The notes: a model not told the origin generated them from the letters alone. Shown: positions 18,385 through 28,338, counted from the first letter of the stretch. The stretch is 64,000 nt of DNA from Candidatus Blochmannia vicinus (GCA_030020825.1 CP125213.1:434001-498000), one strand, 5' to 3'. Numbers and translations are program-made.

Positions 18385-20469
18385 TTAAAGATGTAATAAC
18401 GAAATATCTGCTACCTTTAAAAATAATTTTTTTACTTTATTCAACAGAGTTAATCGATTAATTTGTACATATTTGTTTTCGTCCATAATCATAACATTAT
18501 CAAAAAACACATTTACTGCGTTAAATATTGTTACCATAGCAACTAATGCATCGTAATAACGATGCTGAGCACATAATTCCTGCAATTTCTTTTCTATTGA
18601 AATTACCTGAATGGATAAATTCACTTCTTCTGGCATTTTAAACAAATGAAACTTCACATCATCATTGTGAGATATTTGTTTTTTTGATACAATGTTCGAT
18701 ATTCTTTTATAAATTAAATTTAATTTAACATTTTCCTCTTTTTTAGATGTACAAAAATCAGCTACCGCTTCTATTCGAGAAGCAACATCTACTATACTAG
18801 AAGTCTCAACGTTTAACACTGCCTTGATAATATCTGATCTATAACCTCTTGCGGAATACCATGAAAACAAACGATTATACATAAAATTATGGATATCGTG
18901 AACAACTGTCGTATTAATCAGTTGTTCACGATATAATTCCACTGATTTTTGTATTAAAGATAATAAATTTATCGGTAACTTTTTATATATCAGAATACGT
19001 AATATTCCAATAGCAGATCTTTTTAAAGCAAATGGATCTCTATTACCTTTTGGAAATTCTTTAATTCCAAATATACCTGAAATAGTATCTATTTTATCTG
19101 CAATAGATACAGCACAAGAAACATAAGTTGTAGGTAATTTATCTTCAGAAAATCGTGGTTGATAATGTTCTTTTTGCGCTACTGCTATTCTTTCTGATTC
19201 CCCATCTCGGCGAGCATAATACATACCAATAATGCCTTGAGTTGAAGGAAACTCAAATACCATGTTACTCATAAGATCACACTTACATAGATATCCAGCA
19301 CGTTTTGTTTGTTGGATATCTGCATCTATTTGATTAGCTATCCAACCAGACAATTCTTCTATACGCCAACTCTTATCACGTAAAGTACCAAGTTTTCTAT
19401 GAAACAAAACAGAATTTAATTTAGGAACATAATCCTCTAAACGACATTTATTATCATTTCTTAAGAAAAATTCTGCATCCATTAAACGTGGAGTTATTAC
19501 GTTCTCATGACCAATAATAATTGGTTCATAATTATTTGAAATAATATTTGCTACAAAAATAAAATATGGTAACAACATACCATTAATAAAATTGTATACT
19601 GGAAAATATCTTTGATCGTATCTCATAATATGAAGTATTACTTCATGTGGCAAGTCTAAAAATTTTTCATCAAATCGACCAGAAAGAATGATGGGCCATT
19701 CTACTAGAGAAGTAACCTCTTCCAACAAACTATTATCCTGAATATCTATAACACCTCCAAGTTTTTCAGCTTCTTTTTCTACCGAAGATCGTACAACATT
19801 TTCGCGAACAACATAATCTGCTATTACCCAACCATTTTTAGTCAAAATATCTGGGTAATAATCTGCATGCTCGATAATAATTTTATTATCTTGCATGCAT
19901 CTATTACCATTCAGTACTCGATCTGTTTTTATGCCAAAAAAACAACCCTGAATAAGATATGTATCTAATAATACGGTCATAGTTCGCACAGGTCTAACAA
20001 ATGGAATGTCTATATCTCCCCAACGCATCATTGTGTAGTTATTTAATTTTTCTAAAGCAACGCTAATTATTTCACAGAATAAATTTTCATAATTTTTATG
20101 TACTATTACATTGTCATCACATTTCAATATTTTTTGATAGTTATTGGTTTGTGTACTATTCTGAATCTTTATCTTACTCGTTGTAAAAATTTTTTGATTA
20201 CATACATTTTTAATATATCTATTATGTACATCATTATCGTTTATTTGATGAATAGGCATAGTGTTATGATGAAAATCTCCTTTTATTCCTATGCTAGCCT
20301 TAACTGCTAAACGACATGCAGATGCAAACCAATTAACCTTATCGCAAACAAAATTATTTTTTTTCAAGCCACTAATAATCTGATGAAAAAAGTCTTTTCC
20401 TAATTTTTTTAAAATTTTTGATGGCAACGATTCAGTACCAACCTCTACTAAAAAGGTATACTTTTTCAT
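18385..20469 (-). CDS. glyS: Glycyl-tRNA synthetase beta subunit
   Basis: Beta subunit of the bacterial alpha2-beta2 glycyl-tRNA synthetase; it carries tRNA recognition and an anticodon-binding C-terminal domain. It has 694 residues against 689. The N-terminus MKKYTFLVEVGTESLPSK matches the family, as do the HD-like and DPFALKRSAIGILRIL regions. It starts 24 bases after the glyQ stop, so the two are one operon as in E. coli. Around 18893-18934 the coding sequence holds a 16-bp perfect inverted repeat, yet the frame is intact. Confidence 0.96.
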   Translation of the reverse strand: MKKYTFLVEVGTESLPSKILKKLGKDFFHQIISGLKKNNFVCDKVNWFASACRLAVKASIGIKGDFHHNTMPIHQINDNDVHNRYIKNVCNQKIFTTSKIKIQNSTQTNNYQKILKCDDNVIVHKNYENLFCEIISVALEKLNNYTMMRWGDIDIPFVRPVRTMTVLLDTYLIQGCFFGIKTDRVLNGNRCMQDNKIIIEHADYYPDILTKNGWVIADYVVRENVVRSSVEKEAEKLGGVIDIQDNSLLEEVTSLVEWPIILSGRFDEKFLDLPHEVILHIMRYDQRYFPVYNFINGMLLPYFIFVANIISNNYEPIIIGHENVITPRLMDAEFFLRNDNKCRLEDYVPKLNSVLFHRKLGTLRDKSWRIEELSGWIANQIDADIQQTKRAGYLCKCDLMSNMVFEFPSTQGIIGMYYARRDGESERIAVAQKEHYQPRFSEDKLPTTYVSCAVSIADKIDTISGIFGIKEFPKGNRDPFALKRSAIGILRILIYKKLPINLLSLIQKSVELYREQLINTTVVHDIHNFMYNRLFSWYSARGYRSDIIKAVLNVETSSIVDVASRIEAVADFCTSKKEENVKLNLIYKRISNIVSKKQISHNDDVKFHLFKMPEEVNLSIQVISIEKKLQELCAQHRYYDALVAMVTIFNAVNVFFDNVMIMDENKYVQINRLTLLNKVKKLFLKVADISLLHL
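18893..18934. repeat. 16-bp perfect inverted repeat inside glyS
   Basis: Arms 18893-18908 (ATATCGTGAACAACTG) and 18919-18934 are exact reverse complements with a 10-base loop. It sits in the C-terminal third of glyS. There is no T-run on either side. Confidence 0.9.
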
Positions 20470-20493
20470 AATAAATATTATCCTTGTATTACA

Positions 20494-21408
20494 TTATGAT
20501 TTCTTTATACACGTAGGGAATCCTAATTCTTTACGAAATGTATAATAAGTTTCTGCAATAATTTTTGCTAACTTACGAATACGTAAAATATAATTTTTTC
20601 TTTCTGTAATAGAAATTAATTTTCTAGCATCTAATAAATTAAAAATATGTATCGCTTTTAAAATTCGTTCATATGCTGGAATAAGTAATGGTTTCGTCAT
20701 AGTAATTAAATTTTCTACTTCGTTTTCATACCGACCAAAAATTCTAAACAAAAATTCAATATCTGTATACTCATAATTATAAGCTGATTGTTCTAATTCA
20801 TTTTGTCGGAATAAATCTCCATACGTAACTAATCCTTGTGCACTAGGTCCCCAAACTAAATCATAAACATTATTTACACCTTGTAGGAATAAAGCTAACC
20901 GCTCTAGTCCATAAGTTATTTCTCCTGTAATAGGTTTACATTCTAGTCCACCTATTTTCTGAAAATAAGTAAATTGTGTTATTTCCATGCCATTTAACCA
21001 AATTTCCCAACCTAAGCCCCATGCTCCAAGTGTTGGGTTTTCCCAGTTATCTTCAATAAAGCAAATATCGTTTTTAATATGATCTAATCCAATCGATTTT
21101 AAAGAATCTAAATATAATTGCAGCATATTTTTGGGAGAAGGTTTCATAATCACTTGAAACTGATAATATTGCTGCAATCTATTTGGATGCTGACCATATC
21201 GGCTATCCATAGGACGACGAGATACTTGCACATAAGCAACTGAAGCAGGTTCTGGACCGATAGCACTAAAAAAAGTAATAGGATGTGAAGTTGCTGCTCC
21301 AACTTCTATGTCTAATGGTTGAACTATAATACAACCACAATCTCTCCAATAACTTTCTAGTGCTTGTATTAATCCTTGAAAAGTCTTTGAATTGCTACTA
21401 TAGTACAT
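20494..21408 (-). CDS. glyQ: Glycyl-tRNA synthetase alpha subunit
   Basis: Catalytic alpha subunit (class II) of glycyl-tRNA synthetase; it forms glycyl-adenylate and works with GlyS. It has 304 residues against 303 in E. coli. Family stretches are FQGLIQALESYWRDCGC at the N-terminus, the class II motif 2 region SRRPMDSRYGQHPNRLQQYY, QFQVIMKPSP, and YGLERLALFLQGV as motif 3. It is the first gene of the glyQS operon. The start ATG gives MYYSSNSKTFQG; no strong Shine-Dalgarno is seen. Confidence 0.97.
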   Translation of the reverse strand: MYYSSNSKTFQGLIQALESYWRDCGCIIVQPLDIEVGAATSHPITFFSAIGPEPASVAYVQVSRRPMDSRYGQHPNRLQQYYQFQVIMKPSPKNMLQLYLDSLKSIGLDHIKNDICFIEDNWENPTLGAWGLGWEIWLNGMEITQFTYFQKIGGLECKPITGEITYGLERLALFLQGVNNVYDLVWGPSAQGLVTYGDLFRQNELEQSAYNYEYTDIEFLFRIFGRYENEVENLITMTKPLLIPAYERILKAIHIFNLLDARKLISITERKNYILRIRKLAKIIAETYYTFRKELGFPTCIKKS

Positions 21409-21842
21409 TTTATCTTATTTATTTAAAAGTTTTTAAATTTCATATAAATAATAATATCAATTATTTCAATATTATTTATGATACAATCATACAATAAAAA
21501 CATGATATATATTTACTGACAGTAATTATCATTGTGTCACTAAAATCTTTTAAATTAAAAATCAGCATATACTTATGCACATAATAAATTAAAACATATC
21601 AACATCTATATTTTTATGTTTATTAAAAACTATGTGCTTTTTGTTGCATATATACCCAATATTTATTAAAAAAGTATAAATAAATTATTTAAAACATACT
21701 AATTTTACAATTAACTTTAAAAATATGCTATATGACGACACAAAAAATTCACATACATAAAATTATAAAATCTTTAAGTTACTCTACACCTTGATAAAAA
21801 ACTATATGTTTCCAATATCTATATATTATTAGGAAATAAACA
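21409..21842. other. Divergent spacer upstream of glyQ and the AI-2E-family gene
   Basis: 434 AT-rich bases between divergent genes. No gene is seen. The sequence ends with AGGAAATAAACA before the ATG at 21843, a usable ribosome-binding site. Confidence 0.5.
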
Positions 21843-22850
21843 ATGATTTCTCAAGAAACATCAATCATGATCATTTCTTATATAATAATATTTACAGGAA
21901 TAATGATTATTATACCGTTAGGTTTATTTCCTTGCTTTTTTTCTGGATTTTTAACTTATGAAATTATAGTATCTTCTGCATCTTATTTTGAACGTTTTAT
22001 TGGAATCAATCGTGCTCGTTGGACTGCTGTAATACTAATAACAATAAGTATCGTTATTGTGATCACTATAGGAATTATTAATTGTACTAATTTTTTTACA
22101 GAAGATATTAATAAGATTAGTATTTCTATTGAAATTAACCGAATTTTTTCTGATTTAAAAAAACGACTCCCCGATTTTTTACCCTCTTTCTTACCGAATA
22201 CTACTGAAGAACTAAAAGATCAAATATTTAATTGGATTGAATCAAACTTAATTCTTATCCGCAATATGGGGCATACTTTTCTACACGGATTTATCACTTT
22301 ACTAATAGGACTAGTCATTGGTACCCTGGTATCTTGTACTAAATCTACAAAAAACTATACCAATGATACATATTTTACTATCCAACTATCAGAACGTATA
22401 TATAACCTTTCTCAAGCCTTTCGTAATATTGTTTTTGCTCAAATTAAAATTTCTTTAGTAAATACATTATTAACATCTGTTATGATTTTTATTTTATTGC
22501 CATTAATTGAAAAATCTTTGCCATTAGGAAAAACTTTAATTATTATCACTTTTATTTTAGGTATGTTACCAATTATAGGAAATCTTATTTCCAACATTAT
22601 GATCACTATTTCTGCTTTATCTATTTCATTAAGCATTGGGATGATAATGTTTATTTATTTAATACTAATTCATAAATTAGAATATTTTCTGAATGCTGAA
22701 ATTATTGGAAACAGAATTAATGCTAACCCTTGGGAGTTGATACTTTCCATGATTTTTCTAGAAGCAATATTCGGGCTAGAAGGTTTAATAGCAGCTCCAA
22801 TTTTTTATGCTTATTTGAAAACCGAACTACGTTTAAAAAAACTAATTTAA
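21843..22850 (+). CDS. AI-2E family (UPF0118/PerM-like) membrane protein
   Basis: Predicted polytopic inner-membrane protein of 335 residues with about seven to eight hydrophobic segments. The N-terminal pair (about 8-70) precedes a soluble amphipathic stretch (about 85-135). The C-terminal half carries the family signature: SLVNTLLTSVMIFILLP, LGMLPIIGNLISN and the final LEYFLNAEIIGNRI...IAAPIFYAYL. Members are variously linked to AI-2 export, sodium/proton antiport or efflux, so the substrate is not assignable from sequence. I do not assign it to a specific E. coli paralogue (yhhT, ydiK, perM, tqsA). It stands alone, downstream of nothing and convergent with ibpA. Confidence 0.8.
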   Translation: MISQETSIMIISYIIIFTGIMIIIPLGLFPCFFSGFLTYEIIVSSASYFERFIGINRARWTAVILITISIVIVITIGIINCTNFFTEDINKISISIEINRIFSDLKKRLPDFLPSFLPNTTEELKDQIFNWIESNLILIRNMGHTFLHGFITLLIGLVIGTLVSCTKSTKNYTNDTYFTIQLSERIYNLSQAFRNIVFAQIKISLVNTLLTSVMIFILLPLIEKSLPLGKTLIIITFILGMLPIIGNLISNIMITISALSISLSIGMIMFIYLILIHKLEYFLNAEIIGNRINANPWELILSMIFLEAIFGLEGLIAAPIFYAYLKTELRLKKLI

Positions 22851-22894
22851 TATTTTAATCCAAAAACATATATAAGTAATTGACGAAAATCATC

Positions 22895-22966
22895 AAAAAT
22901 AAAGAAATAAAAATTAAAATCGGGCCCCTAAAAATTTAATTTTTACATAAAAGCCCAATCTTAATT
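22895..22966 (-). terminator. Terminator between ibpA and the AI-2E-family gene
   Basis: A 14-bp stem (22912-22925 with 22953-22966) with two G-U pairs that form only in minus-strand RNA. The stem includes GGGC/GCCC and is followed on the minus strand by TTTTTATTTCTTTATTT. It lies 36 bases after the ibpA stop; the plus-strand gene may share it. Confidence 0.75.
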
Positions 22967-23001
22967 ATATACATACAATAATACAACAAAAAATCTAATT
23001 A

Positions 23002-23412
23002 CTACTTAATTTCTATGCGTCTTGGTTTTAGTGTATCTGGTAATATTCTTTCCAAATGTATATAAAGAATCCCATATTCCAAATTTGCTCCTGTTATTTG
23101 AATATGCTCAGATAATTGAAATTTTCTTTCAAAATTATGTTCAGTAATACCTTGGTACAAATAATTTTTGGAATTCTGATGAGAATCGACATGCATTCCT
23201 TTTACTACTAACATATTATCATGCATTGTAATATCCAATTCACTATTTGTAAAACCAGCTACTACAATAGAAATACAATATTTGTGCTCACTAACCAATT
23301 CAACGTTATAAGGTGGATAATTTCCATTACTTTGTCCAACTTCCAAAAAATTAACCAGTCTGTCAAATCCAATAACAGAACCATATAACGGAGAAAAATC
23401 AAAATTGCGCAT
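23002..23412 (-). CDS. ibpA: Small heat shock protein IbpA
   Basis: Hsp20/alpha-crystallin chaperone that holds aggregating proteins for DnaK/ClpB. It has 136 residues against 137, starting MRNFDFSPLYGSVIGFDRL as in E. coli. The alpha-crystallin domain (about 35-125) keeps PPYNVELVSEHKYCISIVVAGF and NFERKFQL. The C-terminal IxI-type LKPRRIEIK is also kept. A strong TTAGGAG precedes the ATG. E. coli ibpA has a ROSE-type RNA thermometer, but I could not find its UUGCU anti-Shine-Dalgarno in the leader here. ibpB is absent. The matching sigma factor gene rpoH is at 49442. Confidence 0.96.
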   Translation of the reverse strand: MRNFDFSPLYGSVIGFDRLVNFLEVGQSNGNYPPYNVELVSEHKYCISIVVAGFTNSELDITMHDNMLVVKGMHVDSHQNSKNYLYQGITEHNFERKFQLSEHIQITGANLEYGILYIHLERILPDTLKPRRIEIK

Positions 23413-23641
23413 TTATAATACTCCTAATAAAGTGCTTGCTAAATTTTATAAATATAAATATATTAAAATTTAATTATTGACATCTGTCATTCTAAAATCA
23501 CCATCCATCTATATTATAGTACTATAGATACTTATCATATCAACTATATGATTACATTATAGTGAAATTATTTAAACAAGTAATGTAAAAACACATGATT
23601 TACTACATTGTAGTATACACAATATTTTTATCTCATATACG

Positions 23642-26059
23642 TTAATAATCTATATTTGTTGCTTTTAATGCATTTTCTTCAATAAACGCACGTCTTGGTT
23701 CAACCAAATCACCCATAAGTGTAGTAAACAAATGATCAGCTTTTATCGCGTCTTTTATTGTAACACGCAACATACATCTATTTTTAGGATTCATCGTTGT
23801 TTCCCATAACTGACCTGGATTCATTTCACCTAACCCCTTATAACGTTGCACTATTAATCCTTTTCGAGATTCTTGCATAAGCCACTCTACTGCTTGATCA
23901 AAAGAACGTACTTTTTTACGATATAGCCCATATTCTATATATGCATTATCTGAAATAAACAATTCATTCATTCTTATGCCAAAAGATACTAGTTTTCTAT
24001 ATTCACGACTTTTAATAAAATCCATACTTAATACGTAATCTATATTTACCCCATATGTTCGTATACGTAATATTGGCTCAAAATATTTATGCTCATGATT
24101 TTTTAAAATAACAAAATCATAACTGTTACCATATTCTTCAAAATGACGCAACGATTTAACTAAAGATGCCATCCATGTTTCAACAATTTCATAATAGTAC
24201 CATTGCTCTTCGGATAAAACTGAATGATAAATCAATCTATTAAGTAATATCTTCGGAAATTGACGTTCCATACGAATAATGATTTTTCGTATCAAATAAT
24301 ATTCAAAAATTAATTGTTCCAAGATTTTTCCTATTAAAGGAGGTGTATCAGAATTGATATAAAAACGAGCATTAACTACTGCCATTGATATTTGATATCT
24401 ATTCATCGCTTCTTCATCCTTAAAATATTGTTCTGTATGTCCTTTTTGTACTTTATATAAAGGGGGTTGTGCAATAAATATATGTCCTCTTTCAATAATT
24501 TCTGGCATCTGACGATAAAAAAAAGTCAATAACAAAGTACGAATATGAGCTCCATCGACATCTGCATCCGTCATAACTATAATATTATGATATCTTAATT
24601 TATCTGGGTTATATTCATTTGGGCCAATTCCACATCCAAGTGCAGTAATTAATGTTACTACTTCTTGAGAAGTCAACATTTTATCAAAACGTGCTTTTTC
24701 TACGTTCAATATTTTACCCTTAAGTGGTAAAATTGCTTGGTTTTTACGATTTCTACCTTGCTTTGCAGAACCACCAGCAGAATCTCCTTCTACCAAATAT
24801 AATTCAGAATAAGTTGGATTTTTTTCTTGACAATCGGCTAATTTACCTGGAAGAGTTGAAAAATCCAATAGTCCTTTACGACGTGTTAAATCCCTAATTT
24901 TTCGTGCTGCTTCCCGAGCTCGAGCTGCTCCTATAACTTTATTTATTATATTCTTAGAATCTGCTGGATTTTCTAAAAAAAATTCAATCAATTTTTCATA
25001 AATTAACGACTCAACGGCAGTTTTCACTTCTGATGAAACTAATTTATCTTTAGTTTGAGAAGAAAATTTTGGGTCTGGTATTTTAATAGATAATATGGCA
25101 ACTAATCCTTCTCTAGCGTCATCTCCTATGGTAACAACCTTAGCTTTTCTATTATATCCTTCTTTATCCATATAAAAATGCATTGTCCTTGTAATAGCAG
25201 CTTTTAATCCTGCTAAATGAGTTCCACCATCCCTTTGTGGAATATTATTAGTAAAAGAATATATTTTTTCTTGAAAGTTATCATTCCATTGTAACGCAAC
25301 TTCTATACTAATTTCTCCTTTATTTCCTAAACAATGAAATACATTAGGATGAATTGGTATTTTATTAATACTTAAATATTTTACAAAAGCTTTTATTCCA
25401 CCTGCACAACAAAAATTTTCTTTTTTATTATTACGGTAATCATTTAAAATAATTGAAATTCCAGAATTCAAAAATGATAATTCTTGAAAACGTCTCGCTA
25501 AAATATCATATTGAAATTCTGTTTTGTTTGTAAATATCTTAAGACTTGGCCAAAAACGTACTGTAGTACCACTTTTTTCACTATTTCCTATAATTTCTAA
25601 AGGTGATTGTGGCTTTCCTTCATAATACATTTGCTTGTATATTTTAAAATCTCTTTTTATTACTAACTCCAACCGTTCTGATAATGCATTTACTACCGAT
25701 ACCCCAACACCATGCAATCCTCCTGACACTTTATAATTACTATTATCAAATTTCCCTCCGGCATGTAATACAGTCATAATCACTTCAGCTGCGGATATTC
25801 CTTCTTCTTCGTGTATACCTGTCGGAATACCACGCCCATCGTCCTGAACTGACACTGAATTATCTTGGTGAATTGTAACAACTATTTTTTGACAATATCC
25901 CGAAATAGCTTCATCAATGGCATTATCCACTACTTCAAACACCATGTGATGCAATCCTGTTCCATCATCAGTATCTCCGATATACATTCCGGGACGTTTT
26001 CGTACCGCATCTAATCCCTTTAATATCTTAATACTTGAAGAATCATAAGCGCTCAACAT
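23642..26059 (-). CDS. gyrB: DNA gyrase subunit B
   Basis: ATPase subunit of the type II topoisomerase that introduces negative supercoils. It has 805 residues against 804. The GHKL ATPase domain shows VVDNAIDEA, DDGRGIPTGIH and GGLHGVGVSVVNALS. The transducer is followed by TOPRIM with LVEGDSAGGSAKQGRNRK and MTDADVDGAHIRTLLLTFF. The enterobacterial insert in the C-terminal half is retained, as is the tail QRYKGLGEMNPGQLWETTMNP. In E. coli the order is dnaA-dnaN-recF-gyrB; here dnaN is next upstream without recF. Confidence 0.97.
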   Translation of the reverse strand: MLSAYDSSSIKILKGLDAVRKRPGMYIGDTDDGTGLHHMVFEVVDNAIDEAISGYCQKIVVTIHQDNSVSVQDDGRGIPTGIHEEEGISAAEVIMTVLHAGGKFDNSNYKVSGGLHGVGVSVVNALSERLELVIKRDFKIYKQMYYEGKPQSPLEIIGNSEKSGTTVRFWPSLKIFTNKTEFQYDILARRFQELSFLNSGISIILNDYRNNKKENFCCAGGIKAFVKYLSINKIPIHPNVFHCLGNKGEISIEVALQWNDNFQEKIYSFTNNIPQRDGGTHLAGLKAAITRTMHFYMDKEGYNRKAKVVTIGDDAREGLVAILSIKIPDPKFSSQTKDKLVSSEVKTAVESLIYEKLIEFFLENPADSKNIINKVIGAARAREAARKIRDLTRRKGLLDFSTLPGKLADCQEKNPTYSELYLVEGDSAGGSAKQGRNRKNQAILPLKGKILNVEKARFDKMLTSQEVVTLITALGCGIGPNEYNPDKLRYHNIIVMTDADVDGAHIRTLLLTFFYRQMPEIIERGHIFIAQPPLYKVQKGHTEQYFKDEEAMNRYQISMAVVNARFYINSDTPPLIGKILEQLIFEYYLIRKIIIRMERQFPKILLNRLIYHSVLSEEQWYYYEIVETWMASLVKSLRHFEEYGNSYDFVILKNHEHKYFEPILRIRTYGVNIDYVLSMDFIKSREYRKLVSFGIRMNELFISDNAYIEYGLYRKKVRSFDQAVEWLMQESRKGLIVQRYKGLGEMNPGQLWETTMNPKNRCMLRVTIKDAIKADHLFTTLMGDLVEPRRAFIEENALKATNIDY

Positions 26060-26375
26060 GACCTTATTCCTGTATAATGCACATATAATATAAATTAGTA
26101 ATTATAAATATATATCAAAGATAGTCATCATCGAATTATTGCTGTTTTTGCAAATTATGCTGTATCTAATGTATAAATAACTATTTCCCATATCAACAGC
26201 ACCCTATTTACATAAGAATAAACATAGATTTACATCTATGCAATTTTTTTAATTTTTAAATATATAATTATATATGCAGATTATTTGTTATGATTGTATT
26301 ATCAACTATACACTCAGAATTTAACATACATTTAAATATTAAAATACATGTTAGCTTATAATCTGTAAATTGTTT
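26060..26375. other. Spacer between gyrB and dnaN where recF sits in E. coli
   Basis: 316 AT-rich bases, too short for recF and without recognisable remains of it. It holds a 7-bp hairpin (26223-26229 with 26234-26240) followed by CAATTTTTTTAA on the plus strand and A/T-rich sequence on the other, a weak candidate terminator for dnaN. Confidence 0.55.
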
Positions 26376-27503
26376 TTATACTCGAATTGGCATAACAATA
26401 TAAGTTGCATCATAACATTTCTCTATGCTTTCAATTTGAACGCTAGATACCTCATTTGTAAAAAAAAACCTTAAAATCTGTACACCTACCATTACACGAA
26501 GCACATCAATCAAATAATCTACATTAAAAGATATTTTTATATCTTCACCTGAATATGAAACATCCAAAATTTCTTCTGAAGCCTCATATTCAAAATTATG
26601 TGTAGTTATTTTTAATTGATTAGTGATTAACGTAAATTGAACGATACGAAGTTTTTCATTAGAAAGAATCGCTGCGCGTTTTAAAGCATGTTTTATGATA
26701 TCACATGATACCTCTAAAATATTTTTTGGTTGTTTTAAAAAAATATCATGACAATTTGGAAATACAGCGTCAATCAATTTAGAAGTAAAAGTATAATTAT
26801 CCATCTTCATACGAATGCTATTATTATTTGTTTGAATATTTACTAATTTTTTTCCAATATTCAATAAACGTAAAATCTCAACAATTCCTTTACGAGGTAT
26901 GATAACTGACTGATAAGGTAAAAATGAATCTACAATAGTTTTGCAACTTGCTAAACGATGTCCATCCGTTGCTACAATACGTAAAGTATGTTCCTTGGTT
27001 TCAAAAAACATACCATTTAGGTAATAACGTGCATCTTGCTGCCCCATAGAAAATTGAGTTAATTCAATCATTTCTTTTAAAGTAGATTGCGATATAACTA
27101 ACTTTATTCTATTATTCCATTCTTCTAATTTAGGAAAATCTGATGCAGGAAAAGTGGATAAAGAAAATGTACTATATCCGGAACAAATTATTAGTTTATT
27201 ATCTTGTAACATAATGGAAATTTTTGATAATCCAGGTAAACTACGACAGATCTCAAAAAACTTACGCCCTGGTGCCGTAATTGATCCAACAGGATATTTA
27301 TTTCCTAATACCACTTTAGCCGTTATCTCTATTTCCAAATCTGTAGCAGTAATATATAAACAATCATCATTAATTTTTAACAATACATGAGTTAAAACGG
27401 GCATCCTTGGTCGTCCGCTAATAATACTTACAACTTTTTGCAAAGGTTGATACAAAGATTCCCTGCTTATTGTAAAATCTATAGTAGATTTATTGGACAG
27501 CAT
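26376..27503 (-). CDS. dnaN: DNA polymerase III beta subunit (sliding clamp)
   Basis: Ring-shaped dimeric clamp that tethers DNA polymerase III. It has 375 residues against 366; three repeated clamp folds are visible by alignment (FTISRESLYQPLQKVV, then GMFFETKEHTLRIVATDGHRLA, then the C-terminal ending VMPIRV). The N-terminus carries about eight extra residues (MLSNKSTI) because the only ATG is upstream of the usual start; no Shine-Dalgarno is evident. It is divergent from rpmH with dnaA missing between them. Confidence 0.95.
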   Translation of the reverse strand: MLSNKSTIDFTISRESLYQPLQKVVSIISGRPRMPVLTHVLLKINDDCLYITATDLEIEITAKVVLGNKYPVGSITAPGRKFFEICRSLPGLSKISIMLQDNKLIICSGYSTFSLSTFPASDFPKLEEWNNRIKLVISQSTLKEMIELTQFSMGQQDARYYLNGMFFETKEHTLRIVATDGHRLASCKTIVDSFLPYQSVIIPRKGIVEILRLLNIGKKLVNIQTNNNSIRMKMDNYTFTSKLIDAVFPNCHDIFLKQPKNILEVSCDIIKHALKRAAILSNEKLRIVQFTLITNQLKITTHNFEYEASEEILDVSYSGEDIKISFNVDYLIDVLRVMVGVQILRFFFTNEVSSVQIESIEKCYDATYIVMPIRV

Positions 27504-27817
27504 TTTAGTTAATTACATAACAATCATTTAAACTGAAAACCCAAGTTTATTACACAATAATTTTGTATAAAATTAAAAATATACACTCATTAACAATAAT
27601 ATTAAAGTACATATCATACATTAAAATAACTACTTACCCTCTATTAATATTATTATAACAAAATCCATTATTTATAAAAACAATAAGATAAATTTTTTAA
27701 ATGTTTTTGACTTTTTATGTACTATCCTATAACATGAAAATTAATTTCGCATAGGATGACTAAATAAATAATTAAAAATTATCTTTTATTATTAAGTAAA
27801 CATACAAGAATTTAAAT
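27504..27817. other. Divergent spacer dnaN/rpmH, ancestral dnaA site
   Basis: 314 AT-rich bases. In E. coli dnaA lies here; no dnaA reading frame, fragment or TTATCCACA-type box is visible. It must contain promoters for dnaN and rpmH. Confidence 0.6.
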
Positions 27818-27958
27818 ATGAAACGCACCTTTCAGCCTTCCATATTAAAACGCAATAGAACACACGGATTTAGGATAAGAATGTCAACAAGACAAGGTCG
27901 TCGAGTATTATCAAGACGCAGGTCTAAGGGACGTGTTCGGTTGGTTGTATCTGTTTAA
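27818..27958 (+). CDS. rpmH: 50S ribosomal protein L34
   Basis: Small basic protein of the large ribosomal subunit, 46 residues, the same length as in E. coli. MKRTFQPSILKRNRTHGFR and the arginine-rich LSRRRSKGRVRL are characteristic. It ends in Val instead of the usual Lys. It starts the rpmH-rnpA-yidD-yidC-mnmE run, 32 bases ahead of rnpA. No Shine-Dalgarno stronger than AAGAA is seen. Confidence 0.96.
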   Translation: MKRTFQPSILKRNRTHGFRIRMSTRQGRRVLSRRRSKGRVRLVVSV

Positions 27959-27990
27959 ATATTATATAAACACTATTTAAATGCAACTAA

Positions 27991-28338
27991 ATGAATAGAA
28001 ATTTTTTACCTAAACGGGCACGATTGTTGACTGTAAATGAATTCTTTTTTGTATTTAAAAACCCAGAACGAATTAAAATAACCGGAATCACTTTGTTTAG
28101 TAGATCTAACCAACTAGGATATCCCCGTATTGGATTGGCTATATCTAAAAAATATATTAAACACGCTTATGAACGAAATAGAATTAAAAGATACATGCGC
28201 GAAACCTTTCGTATAAACCAACATAATTTATTATCTAAAGACTTCGTGCTAACCATTAATTCAAAAGAAATTATTCATCTTAAAAATAAGACATTAATAA
28301 AAGAGCTTAAAAAGTTATGGTGTTACCATTTTTATTAA
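27991..28338 (+). CDS. rnpA: Ribonuclease P protein component
   Basis: Protein cofactor of RNase P, which matures tRNA 5' ends. It has 115 residues against 119. The family signature RNRIKRYMRETFR is present around residues 67-79, after the conserved LGYPRIGLAISKKYIKHAYE. The C-terminus is short (KKLWCYHFY). Its last 22 bases overlap the start of the next frame (yidD at 28317), an arrangement also known in E. coli. The RNA partner rnpB is not in the window. Confidence 0.95.
   Translation: MNRNFLPKRARLLTVNEFFFVFKNPERIKITGITLFSRSNQLGYPRIGLAISKKYIKHAYERNRIKRYMRETFRINQHNLLSKDFVLTINSKEIIHLKNKTLIKELKKLWCYHFY

Noticed and set aside
23413..23470. ROSE-type RNA thermometer in the ibpA leader
   Set aside because: Expected from E. 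coli, but the UUGCU anti-Shine-Dalgarno and a stem covering TTAGGAG could not be found; only a weak TTAT/ATAA pairing exists.
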